Below, one piece after another: positions 26,511 through 37,607 of a stretch of 64,000 nucleotides of DNA. A program made the position numbers and the translations under genes. Source of the stretch: Rhizobium sp. TH135 (GTDB taxonomy: Bacteria; Pseudomonadota; Alphaproteobacteria; Rhizobiales; Rhizobiaceae). The DNA lies in NCBI RefSeq assembly GCF_002855515.1, contig NZ_PKRP01000002.1, forward strand, positions 62,001 through 126,000, read 5' to 3'. The notes beneath the pieces are model-generated. The model saw only the letters and a list, made by a program, of their open reading frames with translations. It had not been told where the DNA came from and ran no database searches. The stretch's first letter is position 1. The number at the start of each line of letters is the position of its first letter.

Positions 26511-27542
26511 ATGGCGATCTTGGTGACGGGTGGCGCCGGCTTCATTGGCAGCCACATGGTCTGGGCTCTCCTCGAAGCGGGCGAGGAGGTCGTCGTCGTC
26601 GATCGGCTGTCGACCGGCTTTCGCTGGGCGGTCGCGCCGGCAGCACGATTCTATCTTGGCGACATCGGCAAGCCGAACGTGCTCAGACAGGTCTTCGCCG
26701 AAAACGACATCGAGGCGATCATTCATTTCGCCGGCTCGATCGTTGTGCCGGAATCGATCTCGGATCCGCTGAACTACTACGAGAACAACACCGAAAACAC
26801 CCGACGTCTGCTCGCGGCGGCCGTCAAGGCCGGCATCGACAAGGTGATCTTCTCTTCAACGGCGGCAGTCTACGGCCTGCCCGACAAGCCGCTGCCGGTG
26901 CGCGAAGATGCGCCGCTCCGGCCGGAATCGCCTTATGGGCAGTCCAAGCTGATGAGTGAGATGATGCTGCGTGACACGGCGCGCGCTCATGGTCTCTGCT
27001 ACGTCGCTCTGCGCTATTTCAACGTCGCCGGTGCCGATGTGAAGGGCCGCGCCGGCAATTCCGCGGCGGGTGCCACGCACCTGCTCAAGGTGGCCTGCGA
27101 GGCAGCTCTCGGCAAGCGATCCGCGATGTCGGTCTATGGTACGGATTATGACACGCCTGACGGCACAGGCGTTCGCGACTACATCCACATCAACGATCTC
27201 GTCGACGCGCATCTGCAGGCCTTGACCTATCTGCGCAGGGGCGGCGGTCCGCTTGTTGCCAATTGCGGCTATGGCAAGGGGTACTCGGTGCTCGATATCG
27301 TCGAGGCAGTGCGCCGCGCCACGAATGTCGATTTCAAGGTGGACTATGCGCCCCGCCGCCCGGGAGACGCGCCGCTGGTCGTGGCCGATTCCAGCCTCGC
27401 CAAGCAGGTTCTCGGCTGGGTCCCGCGCTATGACGACCTTGGTGTGATCGTTGAAACCGCCCTGTCCTGGGAGCGCCGCCTTGCGCAGGTCGCTGAGCCC
27501 GACATCAAGGATCTTCGTCGTCGGCTTGCCAGCGGCTTCTGA
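26511..27542 (+). CDS. galE: UDP-glucose 4-epimerase
   Basis: A 343-residue extended short-chain dehydrogenase that interconverts UDP-glucose and UDP-galactose. The NAD-binding motif GGAGFIGSHM is at residues 7-16. The catalytic Ser/Thr is in FSSTAAVYG and the Tyr-x3-Lys pair in SPYGQSKLMSE. NVAGAD and the late GDAPLVVADSS are typical of GalE. The ATG at 26511 is chosen because the family N-terminus starts directly with the first beta strand; AAGAAAAG lies just upstream. It may supply galactose for surface polysaccharides but is not linked to the cassette at 46-52.7 kb. Confidence 0.93.
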   Translation: MAILVTGGAGFIGSHMVWALLEAGEEVVVVDRLSTGFRWAVAPAARFYLGDIGKPNVLRQVFAENDIEAIIHFAGSIVVPESISDPLNYYENNTENTRRLLAAAVKAGIDKVIFSSTAAVYGLPDKPLPVREDAPLRPESPYGQSKLMSEMMLRDTARAHGLCYVALRYFNVAGADVKGRAGNSAAGATHLLKVACEAALGKRSAMSVYGTDYDTPDGTGVRDYIHINDLVDAHLQALTYLRRGGGPLVANCGYGKGYSVLDIVEAVRRATNVDFKVDYAPRRPGDAPLVVADSSLAKQVLGWVPRYDDLGVIVETALSWERRLAQVAEPDIKDLRRRLASGF

Positions 27543-27568
27543 ATACGCAGTTCGTTGCGCCAGAGAGA

Positions 27569-27602
27569 CACCGCCCCGGCCTGCCGGGGCGGTGTTGTTT
27601 TA
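27569..27602 (+). terminator. Rho-independent terminator of galE
   Basis: A very strong stem, CACCGCCCCGGC (27569-27580) with GCCGGGGCGGTG (27583-27594), is followed by TTGTTTTA. It starts 27 bases after the galE stop codon. Confidence 0.9.
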
Positions 27603-27690
27603 TCCATGCGGCTGTAAGCAAAGATTTTGGCGGATCGGCTTCGTCCGCTCGCCCAGAAGCGTCAGCGCAAAATTCGGCTCAGAGCAAAGG

Positions 27691-27723
27691 AAAAGCCGGA
27701 GATGCGGCTTGCATCTCCGGCTT
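27691..27723 (-). terminator. Rho-independent terminator of katG
   Basis: A 13-bp perfect stem (27693-27705 with 27711-27723) has a five-base loop. Read on the minus strand, the stem ends in CTT followed by TT, then CC. It lies about 48 bases after the katG stop codon. Confidence 0.8.
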
Positions 27724-27770
27724 CCTCTATCGGTTCCGGTGCTCGGGCACGAGCCTCGGAGCCTTAGCTC

Positions 27771-30188
<2,418 letters not shown>

Positions 30189-30194
30189 TCAGTT

Positions 30195-30207
30195 CCATAG
30201 GATATGG
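30195..30207. promoter_or_regulatory. Small dyad CCATA-GGA-TATGG overlapping the oxyR start
   Basis: Five-base arms flank a three-base centre; the right arm contains the ATG of oxyR. The katG-oxyR interval (29949-30203) must hold the OxyR site, but I see no clean match to the enterobacterial ATAG-type motif. This dyad is a candidate for autoregulation only. Confidence 0.3.
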
Positions 30208-31118
30208 TTATGATAAATTTCACCCTCCGGCAGCTGCGTTATTTCGAGGCGCTGGCCCGGCACGGGCATTTCGGGCGGGCCGCCGAGGCCTGCTCGATCT
30301 CCCAGCCGGCCTTGTCCGTACAGATCAAGGAGCTCGAAGAAGCCCTCGGCGCGGAGCTCTTCGAGCGCGCTGCGCGGCAGCTTCGCCTCTCGGCCTTCGG
30401 AGAGGAGTTTCTGCTCAGGGTGCGCGATATCCTGCGGTCGGTCGATGAACTGGGTGATCTCGCCCGCGCCCATCGCCGGCAGTTGGTTGGACGTCTGCGC
30501 ATTGGCGTCATCCCGACAGTTGCGCCCTATCTGCTGCCCGGAATGATCTCGGCGCTGACCCGCGAGAATTCCGATCTCGACATCCATGTCCGCGAAACCG
30601 TAACGCCGAAACTTCTGCAGGAGCTGGCGGAAGGTCGCCTGGACACCGCGATCGTCGCCTTGCCGATCTCCGAGCCATCGCTCACCGAGATGCCGCTGTT
30701 CGAGGAGAACTTCGTGCTCGTCCGTCCGAGGGCGGATGCCGGAAAGCCCGTCCCCAGCAGCGACATGCTGCGCGAAATGCGCCTGCTGCTGCTGGAAGAG
30801 GGGCATTGCTTTCGCGAGCAGGCGCTTTCCTTCTGCGACATGGGCTCGGTACGTCCGCGCGAGATCCTCGATGGCAGTTCGCTCTCTACGCTGGTCCAGA
30901 TGGTCGGCGCCGGGATCGGTGTCACGCTGATCCCCGAAATCGCCATGCCGGTCGAAACCCGCTCCGCCGACGTCTCCATCGCCCGCTTCGAGGATCCGCA
31001 GCCCTCAAGAACAATCGGCATGATCTGGCGCAAGACGAGCCCGATTGCCAAGCAATTGACGGAAGTCTCCGACGTGGTTCGCAAGGCCGCCGCCGATTTC
31101 GGCGTCAGTTTGCCTTGA
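30204..31118 (+). CDS. oxyR: LysR-family hydrogen peroxide sensor OxyR
   Basis: A 304-residue LysR-type regulator. The N-terminal winged helix-turn-helix reads FGRAAEACSISQPALSVQIKELE. The redox cysteines are both present: Cys202 in EEGHCFREQ and Cys211 in LSFCDMG, nine apart as in the Escherichia coli Cys199/Cys208 pair, which supports OxyR over a generic LysR member. Peroxide should form a disulfide that turns on katG, divergently placed beside it. A second ATG at 30210 is equally possible and would shift numbering by two. The 3' end overlaps the convergent AraC-type gene by 14 bp. Confidence 0.94.
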   Translation: MVMINFTLRQLRYFEALARHGHFGRAAEACSISQPALSVQIKELEEALGAELFERAARQLRLSAFGEEFLLRVRDILRSVDELGDLARAHRRQLVGRLRIGVIPTVAPYLLPGMISALTRENSDLDIHVRETVTPKLLQELAEGRLDTAIVALPISEPSLTEMPLFEENFVLVRPRADAGKPVPSSDMLREMRLLLLEEGHCFREQALSFCDMGSVRPREILDGSSLSTLVQMVGAGIGVTLIPEIAMPVETRSADVSIARFEDPQPSRTIGMIWRKTSPIAKQLTEVSDVVRKAAADFGVSLP

Positions 31119-32067
31119 GCGTTTCCCGCGGATGTCGGCCGAAGAAGGATGCATAATCACCCGAAAAGCGCCCGAGGTGAAAGAAGCCCCAGCGCGTGGC
31201 AGCCCGGGTTACGGTCAGGCCGCGAGACCGCGCCCTGAGATCACGGTGAACGCCGTTCAACCGCGCCATCCGGTACCATCGATCAGGGGCTTGTCCGAAG
31301 GCGGCGAGCGTTGCCTCCGCAACCTCGCTCTGTGCAAGGGACCAGCGTTCGCAGAGCGCTCCGAAGGTCTCGGGGATGTCGTCTACTTCAAGGAGCGCGC
31401 GTTCGAGTTGGCTGACAAGGTCGATCGCAGCAGACCGGCTGATCCTCTGGTTGGGCGAGGGTGCAAAAGCACCGGCACAGCTTGAAAGGCGCATCAGGAG
31501 AACCTCCTCCAGCGCAGCCGCCGCTGATGTGTCGAGCCTACCGCCAGCCGGCGCCTGGCCGAGGAGGCAAAGTAGCCAGTCGCGCAGAAATTCGTTCTCC
31601 GGCCGCAGCCTTCTGGACTGGATGACAGGTTCATCCGTATCGAGAGCGAGCAGAGAGGCCGGCATTTCCACATGGAGGAGTTCGCTGTCGCTGCCGGGCG
31701 CAACGAGCAGATGGGTCAGCCCCTGCCGCATGGCGATGACGGCGTCCGTCTCACACCGGCCATCGACGCGCCACCCCCCTTCGGATCGGAGCGGGAAGAA
31801 CAGCGACACACGTCCCCCGGGACTGATCGTCTCCTGGCCGATCGGAAGATTGATGCGGTCGCGCGTGATGGTGATCTGTCCGATCGACAGCGTTTCCGAG
31901 AGCGCCGCATAGCGGCCCCGCCCCAACTGGTTGCTGGCGATCTGCCATCCTCCGACGGCGCCCGCCTGCTCGGTCACGTCGTTGAACGCCTGGCTCCGAT
32001 AGGTCCATGCAACTCCTGCCCAATTATTGAGCGTATCCCCTGGAGGGACCTGGATAGAGTGCCCCAT
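31105..32067 (-). CDS. AraC-family transcriptional regulator
   Basis: A 320-residue regulator. The last 100 residues form the AraC/XylS DNA-binding domain: TLAAFGQAPDRWYRMARLNGVHRDL is replaced at the second helix-turn-helix by TRAATRWGFFHLGRFSGDY and SFFGRHPRETLK, the classical end. The N-terminal 200 residues look like an AraC-binding-like cupin domain that could sense a ligand (for example VSLFFPLRSEGG). The ATG at 32067 is chosen because AGGTG precedes it with proper spacing; a GTG at 32076 falls inside that site. It is divergent from the serine hydrolase gene with only 46 bp between, which suggests that gene as its target. Confidence 0.88.
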   Translation of the reverse strand: MGHSIQVPPGDTLNNWAGVAWTYRSQAFNDVTEQAGAVGGWQIASNQLGRGRYAALSETLSIGQITITRDRINLPIGQETISPGGRVSLFFPLRSEGGWRVDGRCETDAVIAMRQGLTHLLVAPGSDSELLHVEMPASLLALDTDEPVIQSRRLRPENEFLRDWLLCLLGQAPAGGRLDTSAAAALEEVLLMRLSSCAGAFAPSPNQRISRSAAIDLVSQLERALLEVDDIPETFGALCERWSLAQSEVAEATLAAFGQAPDRWYRMARLNGVHRDLRARSRGLTVTRAATRWGFFHLGRFSGDYASFFGRHPRETLKAN

Positions 32068-32113
32068 GCGCTTCACCTAGTTTGTATGCCTTGCGAACAA
32101 AGGAGGAGTTCTC

Positions 32114-33325
32114 ATGAAATCGAAACTAGCCTGTTCTGTTGGCCTTGCGCTGTCAATCTCGACCACCGCTATGGCGGCCGAACCGTCGCGCTGGGAGACG
32201 CCGACGATGATCAATGGCCGAGCCGCCATGCTCATGCCGGAACTGAACTACCTGACTTTCCAGCACATGGATCAGCTTTTCGCCACGCGGCCTGTGGCGG
32301 CGGGGGACACCAGGAGAGAATTGTCGCGCGACGAGCGCGACATCGGCGACAGCTTCGTCTTCGAAGGCAAGGAGCAGGGGCTGGAAGACTTCCTCGAAAG
32401 CACGGCGACAAACGCGCTGCTGGTCATCAAGGACGGAAAGATCGTCAAGGAGATTTACCGCAACACCAGCGGTGAGCAGACCCGCTTCATGTCTTTTTCC
32501 ATGGCCAAGTCCATGCTGGCGACAATGATCGGCATCGCGATCTCCGAAGGCAAGATCAAAAGCGTCGACGACAAGGTCGTCGATTACCTGCCCGACTGGA
32601 AGGGCACGGCCTATGCTGATGTCACGATCCTCAATCTCCTGCGCATGCGCTCCGGCATCGACTGGAAGGAGATCTACGAGTTCGGCAGCGAGACCCAGCT
32701 CACCAAGGTCCATGACAATTCGCTGGTCGGCTACAAGTACCGCTGGTGCGACTACGCGCGCAACGAGGCAAAGCCGCTGAACGAACAGGGAAGCACCTTC
32801 AATTACTCGACCCTCGATACGTCCGTTCTTGGCTGCGTCCTCGAAGCTGCGACCGGCATGAAGGGCGCGGACTATATGAGCAAAAAGATCTGGAAGCCGG
32901 CTGGCATGGAAGCGCAGGCCTTCTACGTGCTCGACGGTTCGGACGCGGTTGGTCGCGAGTTCTATGGTGCCGGCTTCAATGCCACCCTTCGCGACTATGG
33001 CCGGTTTGGCCTGATGATGCTGGAAAACGGCAAGGTCGGGGAAACGCAGGTCGTCCCGCAAGACTGGGTCAAAGCCTCGACCGTTGCGCCCGCCGATTCC
33101 GCGGTGGTCGATCCTGAGGTGGGCTATGGCTATGGCCACCAGTGGTGGACGATCAGCGGCTCGGACGCCTATTCCGCCGTCGGCCTCTACAATCAGTACA
33201 CTTATGTCGATCGGTCGAACAATCTGGTGATCGTAAAGCTCGCAGCTCCCGCGAGCCCGCTCGGCTACGAGCGCGAGAACTTGGACTTCTTCAAGCGCAT
33301 CTCGGAAACGCTCGCGACGAAATAA
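32114..33325 (+). CDS. Secreted serine hydrolase, beta-lactamase (class C-like) family
   Basis: A 403-residue protein with a signal peptide (KLACSVGLALSISTTAMA, cleaved before AEPSRW). The SxxK motif of penicillin-binding and class C proteins is SMAK, giving nucleophile Ser129 and Lys132. A later FNYSTLD supplies the Tyr of the YxN-like motif, and YGYGHQWW holds the His-x-Trp often seen in 6-aminohexanoate-dimer-hydrolase-like members. The likely role is an esterase or amidase in the periplasm; antibiotic resistance should not be assumed. The site AGGAGGAG gives strong translation. It is divergent from the AraC-type gene and has its own terminator. Confidence 0.87.
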   Translation: MKSKLACSVGLALSISTTAMAAEPSRWETPTMINGRAAMLMPELNYLTFQHMDQLFATRPVAAGDTRRELSRDERDIGDSFVFEGKEQGLEDFLESTATNALLVIKDGKIVKEIYRNTSGEQTRFMSFSMAKSMLATMIGIAISEGKIKSVDDKVVDYLPDWKGTAYADVTILNLLRMRSGIDWKEIYEFGSETQLTKVHDNSLVGYKYRWCDYARNEAKPLNEQGSTFNYSTLDTSVLGCVLEAATGMKGADYMSKKIWKPAGMEAQAFYVLDGSDAVGREFYGAGFNATLRDYGRFGLMMLENGKVGETQVVPQDWVKASTVAPADSAVVDPEVGYGYGHQWWTISGSDAYSAVGLYNQYTYVDRSNNLVIVKLAAPASPLGYERENLDFFKRISETLATK

Positions 33326-33346
33326 AAGGCCAGCACTCAAATGATG

Positions 33347-33392
33347 AAAGGGTCGGCTGCCGCCAGATGGCTGCAGCCGACCCTTTTCTTTT
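33347..33392 (+). terminator. Terminator between serine hydrolase and RND operon
   Basis: A 14-bp stem, AAAGGGTCGGCTGC (33347-33360) with GCAGCCGACCCTTT (33373-33386), is followed by TCTTTTC. It ends the serine hydrolase transcript and can also fold on the other strand, where the RND operon ends at 33445. Confidence 0.85.
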
Positions 33393-33444
33393 CAACCCAT
33401 TGACTGGGCCAGCTTCCCGCCGCAGTCCGTGATGCGATGTCCTG

Positions 33445-36400
33445 TCAGACCGCCTCTGCCTTCGGCGTCTCGGCGTGTTCAGCAGCTTCCTCGGCGGGGA
33501 TCCTGAACCAGGCAACGTAGAGTGCCGGCAGGAAGAGGAGCGTCAGCACGGTGCCGACCACGATGCCGCCCATCATGGCATAGGCCATGGGACCCCAGAA
33601 GACCTCACGCGAGATGGGGATCAGGGCCAGCGTCGCCGCCGCTGCCGTCAGCATGATCGGCCGCATGCGATGTTCTGTTGCCTCAACGACGGCGCGCCAG
33701 GGCGCCATGCCCTCGCTTCTCAACTGCTCGATCTGGACAACCAGGATGACCGAGTTTCGGATCAGGATGCCGACCAGCGCCAGAATGCCGAGGATCGCAA
33801 CAAAGCCCATCGGCGCATTGCTCAGCAACAGTGCCGCCACGACACCGATCAGCGCCAGCGGAGCGACAGCGAAGACCAGGAACAGGCGGCTGAAGCTCTG
33901 CAGCTGGATCATCAGGATCGTTGCCATGGCAAACAGCATCAGCGGAGCAACGGCGATGATCGGCCCCTGAGATTCGGCACTGGATTCGACCGAACCCCCG
34001 ATTTCGACCGTGTAGCCAACGGGCAGCGTCTTGGTGAAAGTCTCGACCTGCGGCTTCAGCTCCTCGACGATGGTGGCCGGCTGGGTAGACCCGATAACGG
34101 CCGCCTTGACGGTGATCGTTGGAATGCGGTCACGCCGCGCGATCAAGGGCTGTTCGAGTTCGTAGCGGAACTTGGCGACTGCCGACAACGGCACGGAATT
34201 GCCGCTGGAGCTCGGAAGCTGCAGGTTCTTCAGCGTTTCGATCGAGCCACGTTCGGAATCCTGGGCCCGCCCGATGACGTCGATAAGGTAGATGTCATCC
34301 TTGACCTTGGTCGCCGACGATCCTTCGACAATCCCGTTGATGCCATTGGCGATATCGCGAGAGGAAATGCCGAGCTGACGGGCCTTGTCCTGCAGCACGT
34401 CGATCTTGACCACGCGCGAGGGCTCGTTCCAGTCGAACGTCATGTTGGTCAGCTCGGGATGGCTGTTGACGATCGCGCCAAACTCACGCGCGAGGTCACG
34501 GACCTTCTGGATATCGGGTCCAGCGACACGATACTGGACCGGCTTGCCGACTGGCGGGCCGATATCGAGCAGCTTCACGAAGGCATCCGTCCCGGGGAAG
34601 GTCTTGGAGAGGTAGTCCTGCAGATCCGCCCGCACGCGATCGCGCGCTTCGAGATCCTTGGTCACGATCACGACCTGTCCCATCCAGGCGGCCGGAGATG
34701 AGACGTCGTAGGACAGGATGAAACGGGGCGCGCCTTCGCCGACATAGGTCGACCAGTGGTCGATATCGGGATTGCCGACCAGCTTTTCCTGCTCGAACTG
34801 GGAGATCTGGCGATTGGTCTCGGCGATCGTGCTGTTTTGCGGCAGGTCCCAGTCGACGATCAGTTCGACGCGATCCGATGCCGGGAAGAACTGCTGCTGG
34901 ACGAGGCTCATGCCGCCGATCGACACCGCGAAGGTCACGACAGTCGCAATGATCGTCATCCAGCGCCAGCGCATGGCAAGCGCGAGAAGCCACGCAAACA
35001 TGCTCGCGAAGCGGCCCTTCGTTTCGTGATGAGACTGCATTGTCTTCGGCAGGATCGTCACACCGAGAAGGGGTGTGAAGAGAACGGCAACCACCCAGGA
35101 CACAATCAGCGACACTGCGATGACGACGAACAGCGTGAAGGTGAACTCGCCGGCAGCACTGTTGTTGAGGCCGATCGGGATGAAGCCAGCAACCGTCACC
35201 AGCGTTCCGGTCAGCATCGGGAAGGCGGTGGAGGTATAGACATGCGTCGCCGCACTCCGAAGCGTATCGCCGGCCTCCAGACGAGAGACCATCATCTCGA
35301 CGGCAATCATGGCGTCGTCAACCAGCAGGCCGAGCGCGATGATCAAGGCCCCGAGCGAGATGCGCTGCAGCGAGATGCCGGTGTATTCCATGAAAACGAA
35401 GGTGATAGCGAGCACCAGCGGAATGGAGATCGCGACCACCAGGCCGGCCCTGACGCCAAGGCTGATGAAGCTGATGGCGAGAACGATGACCATCGCCTCG
35501 AACAGGGCCGTGGTGAAGCCCGAGACGGCCTCCTCAACCACCGCCGGCTGATCGGACACGCGCTCGACATTGACGCCGATCGGGAGGTCGGCGACGACCC
35601 GGTCAAGCTGGGCATCGAGCTGTTCGCCGAACGTCAGCAGGTTGGCACCCGTTTTCATGCCGATGGCGAGGCCGATCGCGGGCTCGCCCTTGAACCGGAA
35701 CAGCGACGATGGCGGGTCGACATAACCGCGCTTGATCGTTGCAATGTCGGTGAGCGGGAAGAAGCGATCATTGATCCGTAGGTTGATCGCTTTCAGGCTT
35801 TCCTCGGAGGTGAACTGGCCGCTGACGCGCAGCGCAATCCGCTCGGCACCCGCCTCGACCACGCCCGATTGCGTGACGGCGTTCTGGGCCTGGAGCGTAT
35901 CGATGATCTGCTGTTGGTCGATCCCGAGCGCTGCGATCTTGCGCGTGGAGAATTCGAGATAGATCACCTCGTCCTGGGCCCCGATGACGTCGATCTTGCC
36001 GACATTCGGAACGGTCAGGAGCTTGGCGCGCGCATCTTCGACGAGATCGCGCATCTGGCGTTGGCTGAGGCCATCCGAGGTGAAGGCGTAGATATTGCCG
36101 TAGACGTCACCGAAGCTGTCGTTGAAGAACGGTCCCAGCACGCCGCTTGGCAGATTGCCCTGGATGTCCGCGATCATGTTGCGGACGCGGACCCAGTTCT
36201 CCGTGACTTCGCTGGCTTTTGTGGACGACAGGAGCTCCACGAAGATCGTGGTCTGGCCGGCCTTGGTCACACTCTTCGTGTAATCGAGCGCATCGAGTTC
36301 CTCGAGCTTCTTCTCGATCCGGTCGGTGACCTGCAGCGTCACCTCCTCGGCAGAGGCGCCCGGCCATTGGGCATTGATGATCATCGTCTTGATCGTGAAT

Positions 36401-36525
36401 GCCGGATCTTCCTCACGCCCCAGATTGAGGTATGAAAAGGTCCCAGCCAACACGAAGACGATCATGAAGTACCAGACGAGCGAACGGTGTTCGAGCGCCC
36501 AATCGGAGAGGTTGAAGGATTTCAC
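33445..36525 (-). CDS. RND efflux pump inner-membrane permease (AcrB/MexB-like)
   Basis: A 1026-residue resistance-nodulation-division transporter with 12 transmembrane helices in two halves and two large periplasmic loops. The proton-relay pair in helix 4 is Asp403-Asp404 in LGLLVDDAMIAVEMM. RND-type motifs near GTLVTVAGFIPIGL and near the end (ILIRNSVILVVQIEQL, LALIPISREVFWGPMAYAM) confirm the fold. It is the third gene of a minus-strand operon after two adaptor genes and overlaps the nearer one by 4 bp. No outer-membrane factor gene is nearby, so a TolC-like partner must be encoded elsewhere. Substrate is unknown. Confidence 0.93.
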   Translation of the reverse strand: MKSFNLSDWALEHRSLVWYFMIVFVLAGTFSYLNLGREEDPAFTIKTMIINAQWPGASAEEVTLQVTDRIEKKLEELDALDYTKSVTKAGQTTIFVELLSSTKASEVTENWVRVRNMIADIQGNLPSGVLGPFFNDSFGDVYGNIYAFTSDGLSQRQMRDLVEDARAKLLTVPNVGKIDVIGAQDEVIYLEFSTRKIAALGIDQQQIIDTLQAQNAVTQSGVVEAGAERIALRVSGQFTSEESLKAINLRINDRFFPLTDIATIKRGYVDPPSSLFRFKGEPAIGLAIGMKTGANLLTFGEQLDAQLDRVVADLPIGVNVERVSDQPAVVEEAVSGFTTALFEAMVIVLAISFISLGVRAGLVVAISIPLVLAITFVFMEYTGISLQRISLGALIIALGLLVDDAMIAVEMMVSRLEAGDTLRSAATHVYTSTAFPMLTGTLVTVAGFIPIGLNNSAAGEFTFTLFVVIAVSLIVSWVVAVLFTPLLGVTILPKTMQSHHETKGRFASMFAWLLALAMRWRWMTIIATVVTFAVSIGGMSLVQQQFFPASDRVELIVDWDLPQNSTIAETNRQISQFEQEKLVGNPDIDHWSTYVGEGAPRFILSYDVSSPAAWMGQVVIVTKDLEARDRVRADLQDYLSKTFPGTDAFVKLLDIGPPVGKPVQYRVAGPDIQKVRDLAREFGAIVNSHPELTNMTFDWNEPSRVVKIDVLQDKARQLGISSRDIANGINGIVEGSSATKVKDDIYLIDVIGRAQDSERGSIETLKNLQLPSSSGNSVPLSAVAKFRYELEQPLIARRDRIPTITVKAAVIGSTQPATIVEELKPQVETFTKTLPVGYTVEIGGSVESSAESQGPIIAVAPLMLFAMATILMIQLQSFSRLFLVFAVAPLALIGVVAALLLSNAPMGFVAILGILALVGILIRNSVILVVQIEQLRSEGMAPWRAVVEATEHRMRPIMLTAAAATLALIPISREVFWGPMAYAMMGGIVVGTVLTLLFLPALYVAWFRIPAEEAAEHAETPKAEAV

Positions 36526-37607
36526 TGGGTCATCTCCTGATCGACGCGGATGGACTGGCCTTCTTCGAGACTGTTGACGCCGGCAGTGACAACACGGTCA
36601 CCGGCCTCCACCCCGGAAACCACGGCGACACGGCCGCCGGCAGCCGGGCTTCCTTCGATGGTCACGGCGCGCGAGGCGACCGTCTTGCTCGCCGGATCGA
36701 CGATCCAGACGGAGGTCTTGTTATCCTCGGTCCTGATGGCCGAGGCAGGCAGGCGAATGGCCGGTGCCGTTCCATTGCTGCTCGTTGCCGTGATCACGGA
36801 ACCCAATCGCATGACATCGGGCGGATCGATAAGGGTCAGTTTCGTGCGATAGGTGCGCGTGATCGCATCGGCCTGCGGCGCGATCTCGCGGACTACGGCC
36901 TTCGCGCGCAGTGTCGGGTCGAGTTGCAAGGCTACCTCGAATGGCGCGCCTGCCTGCAAGCTCGCGCCCAGCGCTTCTGGAACGTCGATGACGGCGTCAC
37001 GCACCTCCGGCCGGGCAACCGTTGCGATCGCCTGGCCGGCCGAGACGACCTGGCCGATCTCTGCGGACGTAGAAGTAACCACGCCGTCGAACTCGGCGAT
37101 AAGCTGCGCATAGCCGAGTTGCTCGGTTGCCTTGCCCAGATTGGCCTTGGCCTTGGCGACCGCCGCTTCGGCGGTCTTCAGCTCCAGTTGCGCCGTCTCA
37201 TAGGCTGCCTTGGCGCCGGACTGCCTTTCGAACAGGGTCTTCTGGCGCTGCTCGGTGGTGATGGCATTGGCAAGCTGCGCCTCGCTGTTGGCGAGATCGG
37301 ACTGGGCGCTCTTGACGGCGAGTTCGAGCGCCAACGGATCGATGGCCGCGAGCACGTCGCCCTTTTTCACGAGATCGCCTGTCTGGACATTGCGCGCGAC
37401 GACCCGGCCGAGGATGCGGAAGCCGAACTCGGTCTCGACGCGGGCCTCCACCGTTCCCGACAGCGACAGCTGAACGGCAGGTTCCACCTGGGCGACGAGG
37501 GAGAGCACCGGGCGGGGAGCGGTGGCCTCAGGCTCCTGCTCGCCTTGGCAGGCCGTAAGGGCGCTGCCGGCCAGGAGAAGTACGGCGAATTTTGAGAGCG
37601 TGTTCAT
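36522..37607 (-). CDS. RND efflux periplasmic adaptor (membrane fusion lipoprotein), second of two
   Basis: A 361-residue lipoprotein. The signal peptide ends in the lipobox LTAC, so Cys19 or so is lipidated and the protein is anchored at the inner membrane. Then follow the lipoyl half (FGFRILGRVVARNVQTGD), a helical hairpin (about 95-160, Gln/Ala/Lys-rich), the second lipoyl half (LIAEFDGVVTSTSAEIGQVV) and the beta-barrel domain. It overlaps the permease gene and the other adaptor gene by 4 bp each. Two adaptors in one operon suggest a mixed adaptor ring. Confidence 0.92.
   Translation of the reverse strand: MNTLSKFAVLLLAGSALTACQGEQEPEATAPRPVLSLVAQVEPAVQLSLSGTVEARVETEFGFRILGRVVARNVQTGDLVKKGDVLAAIDPLALELAVKSAQSDLANSEAQLANAITTEQRQKTLFERQSGAKAAYETAQLELKTAEAAVAKAKANLGKATEQLGYAQLIAEFDGVVTSTSAEIGQVVSAGQAIATVARPEVRDAVIDVPEALGASLQAGAPFEVALQLDPTLRAKAVVREIAPQADAITRTYRTKLTLIDPPDVMRLGSVITATSSNGTAPAIRLPASAIRTEDNKTSVWIVDPASKTVASRAVTIEGSPAAGGRVAVVSGVEAGDRVVTAGVNSLEEGQSIRVDQEMTQ

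Noticed and set aside
32114..33325. Possible antibiotic-resistance beta-lactamase
   Set aside because: SMAK and YST motifs fit the wide serine hydrolase family; the KTG motif of true class C beta-lactamases was not found.
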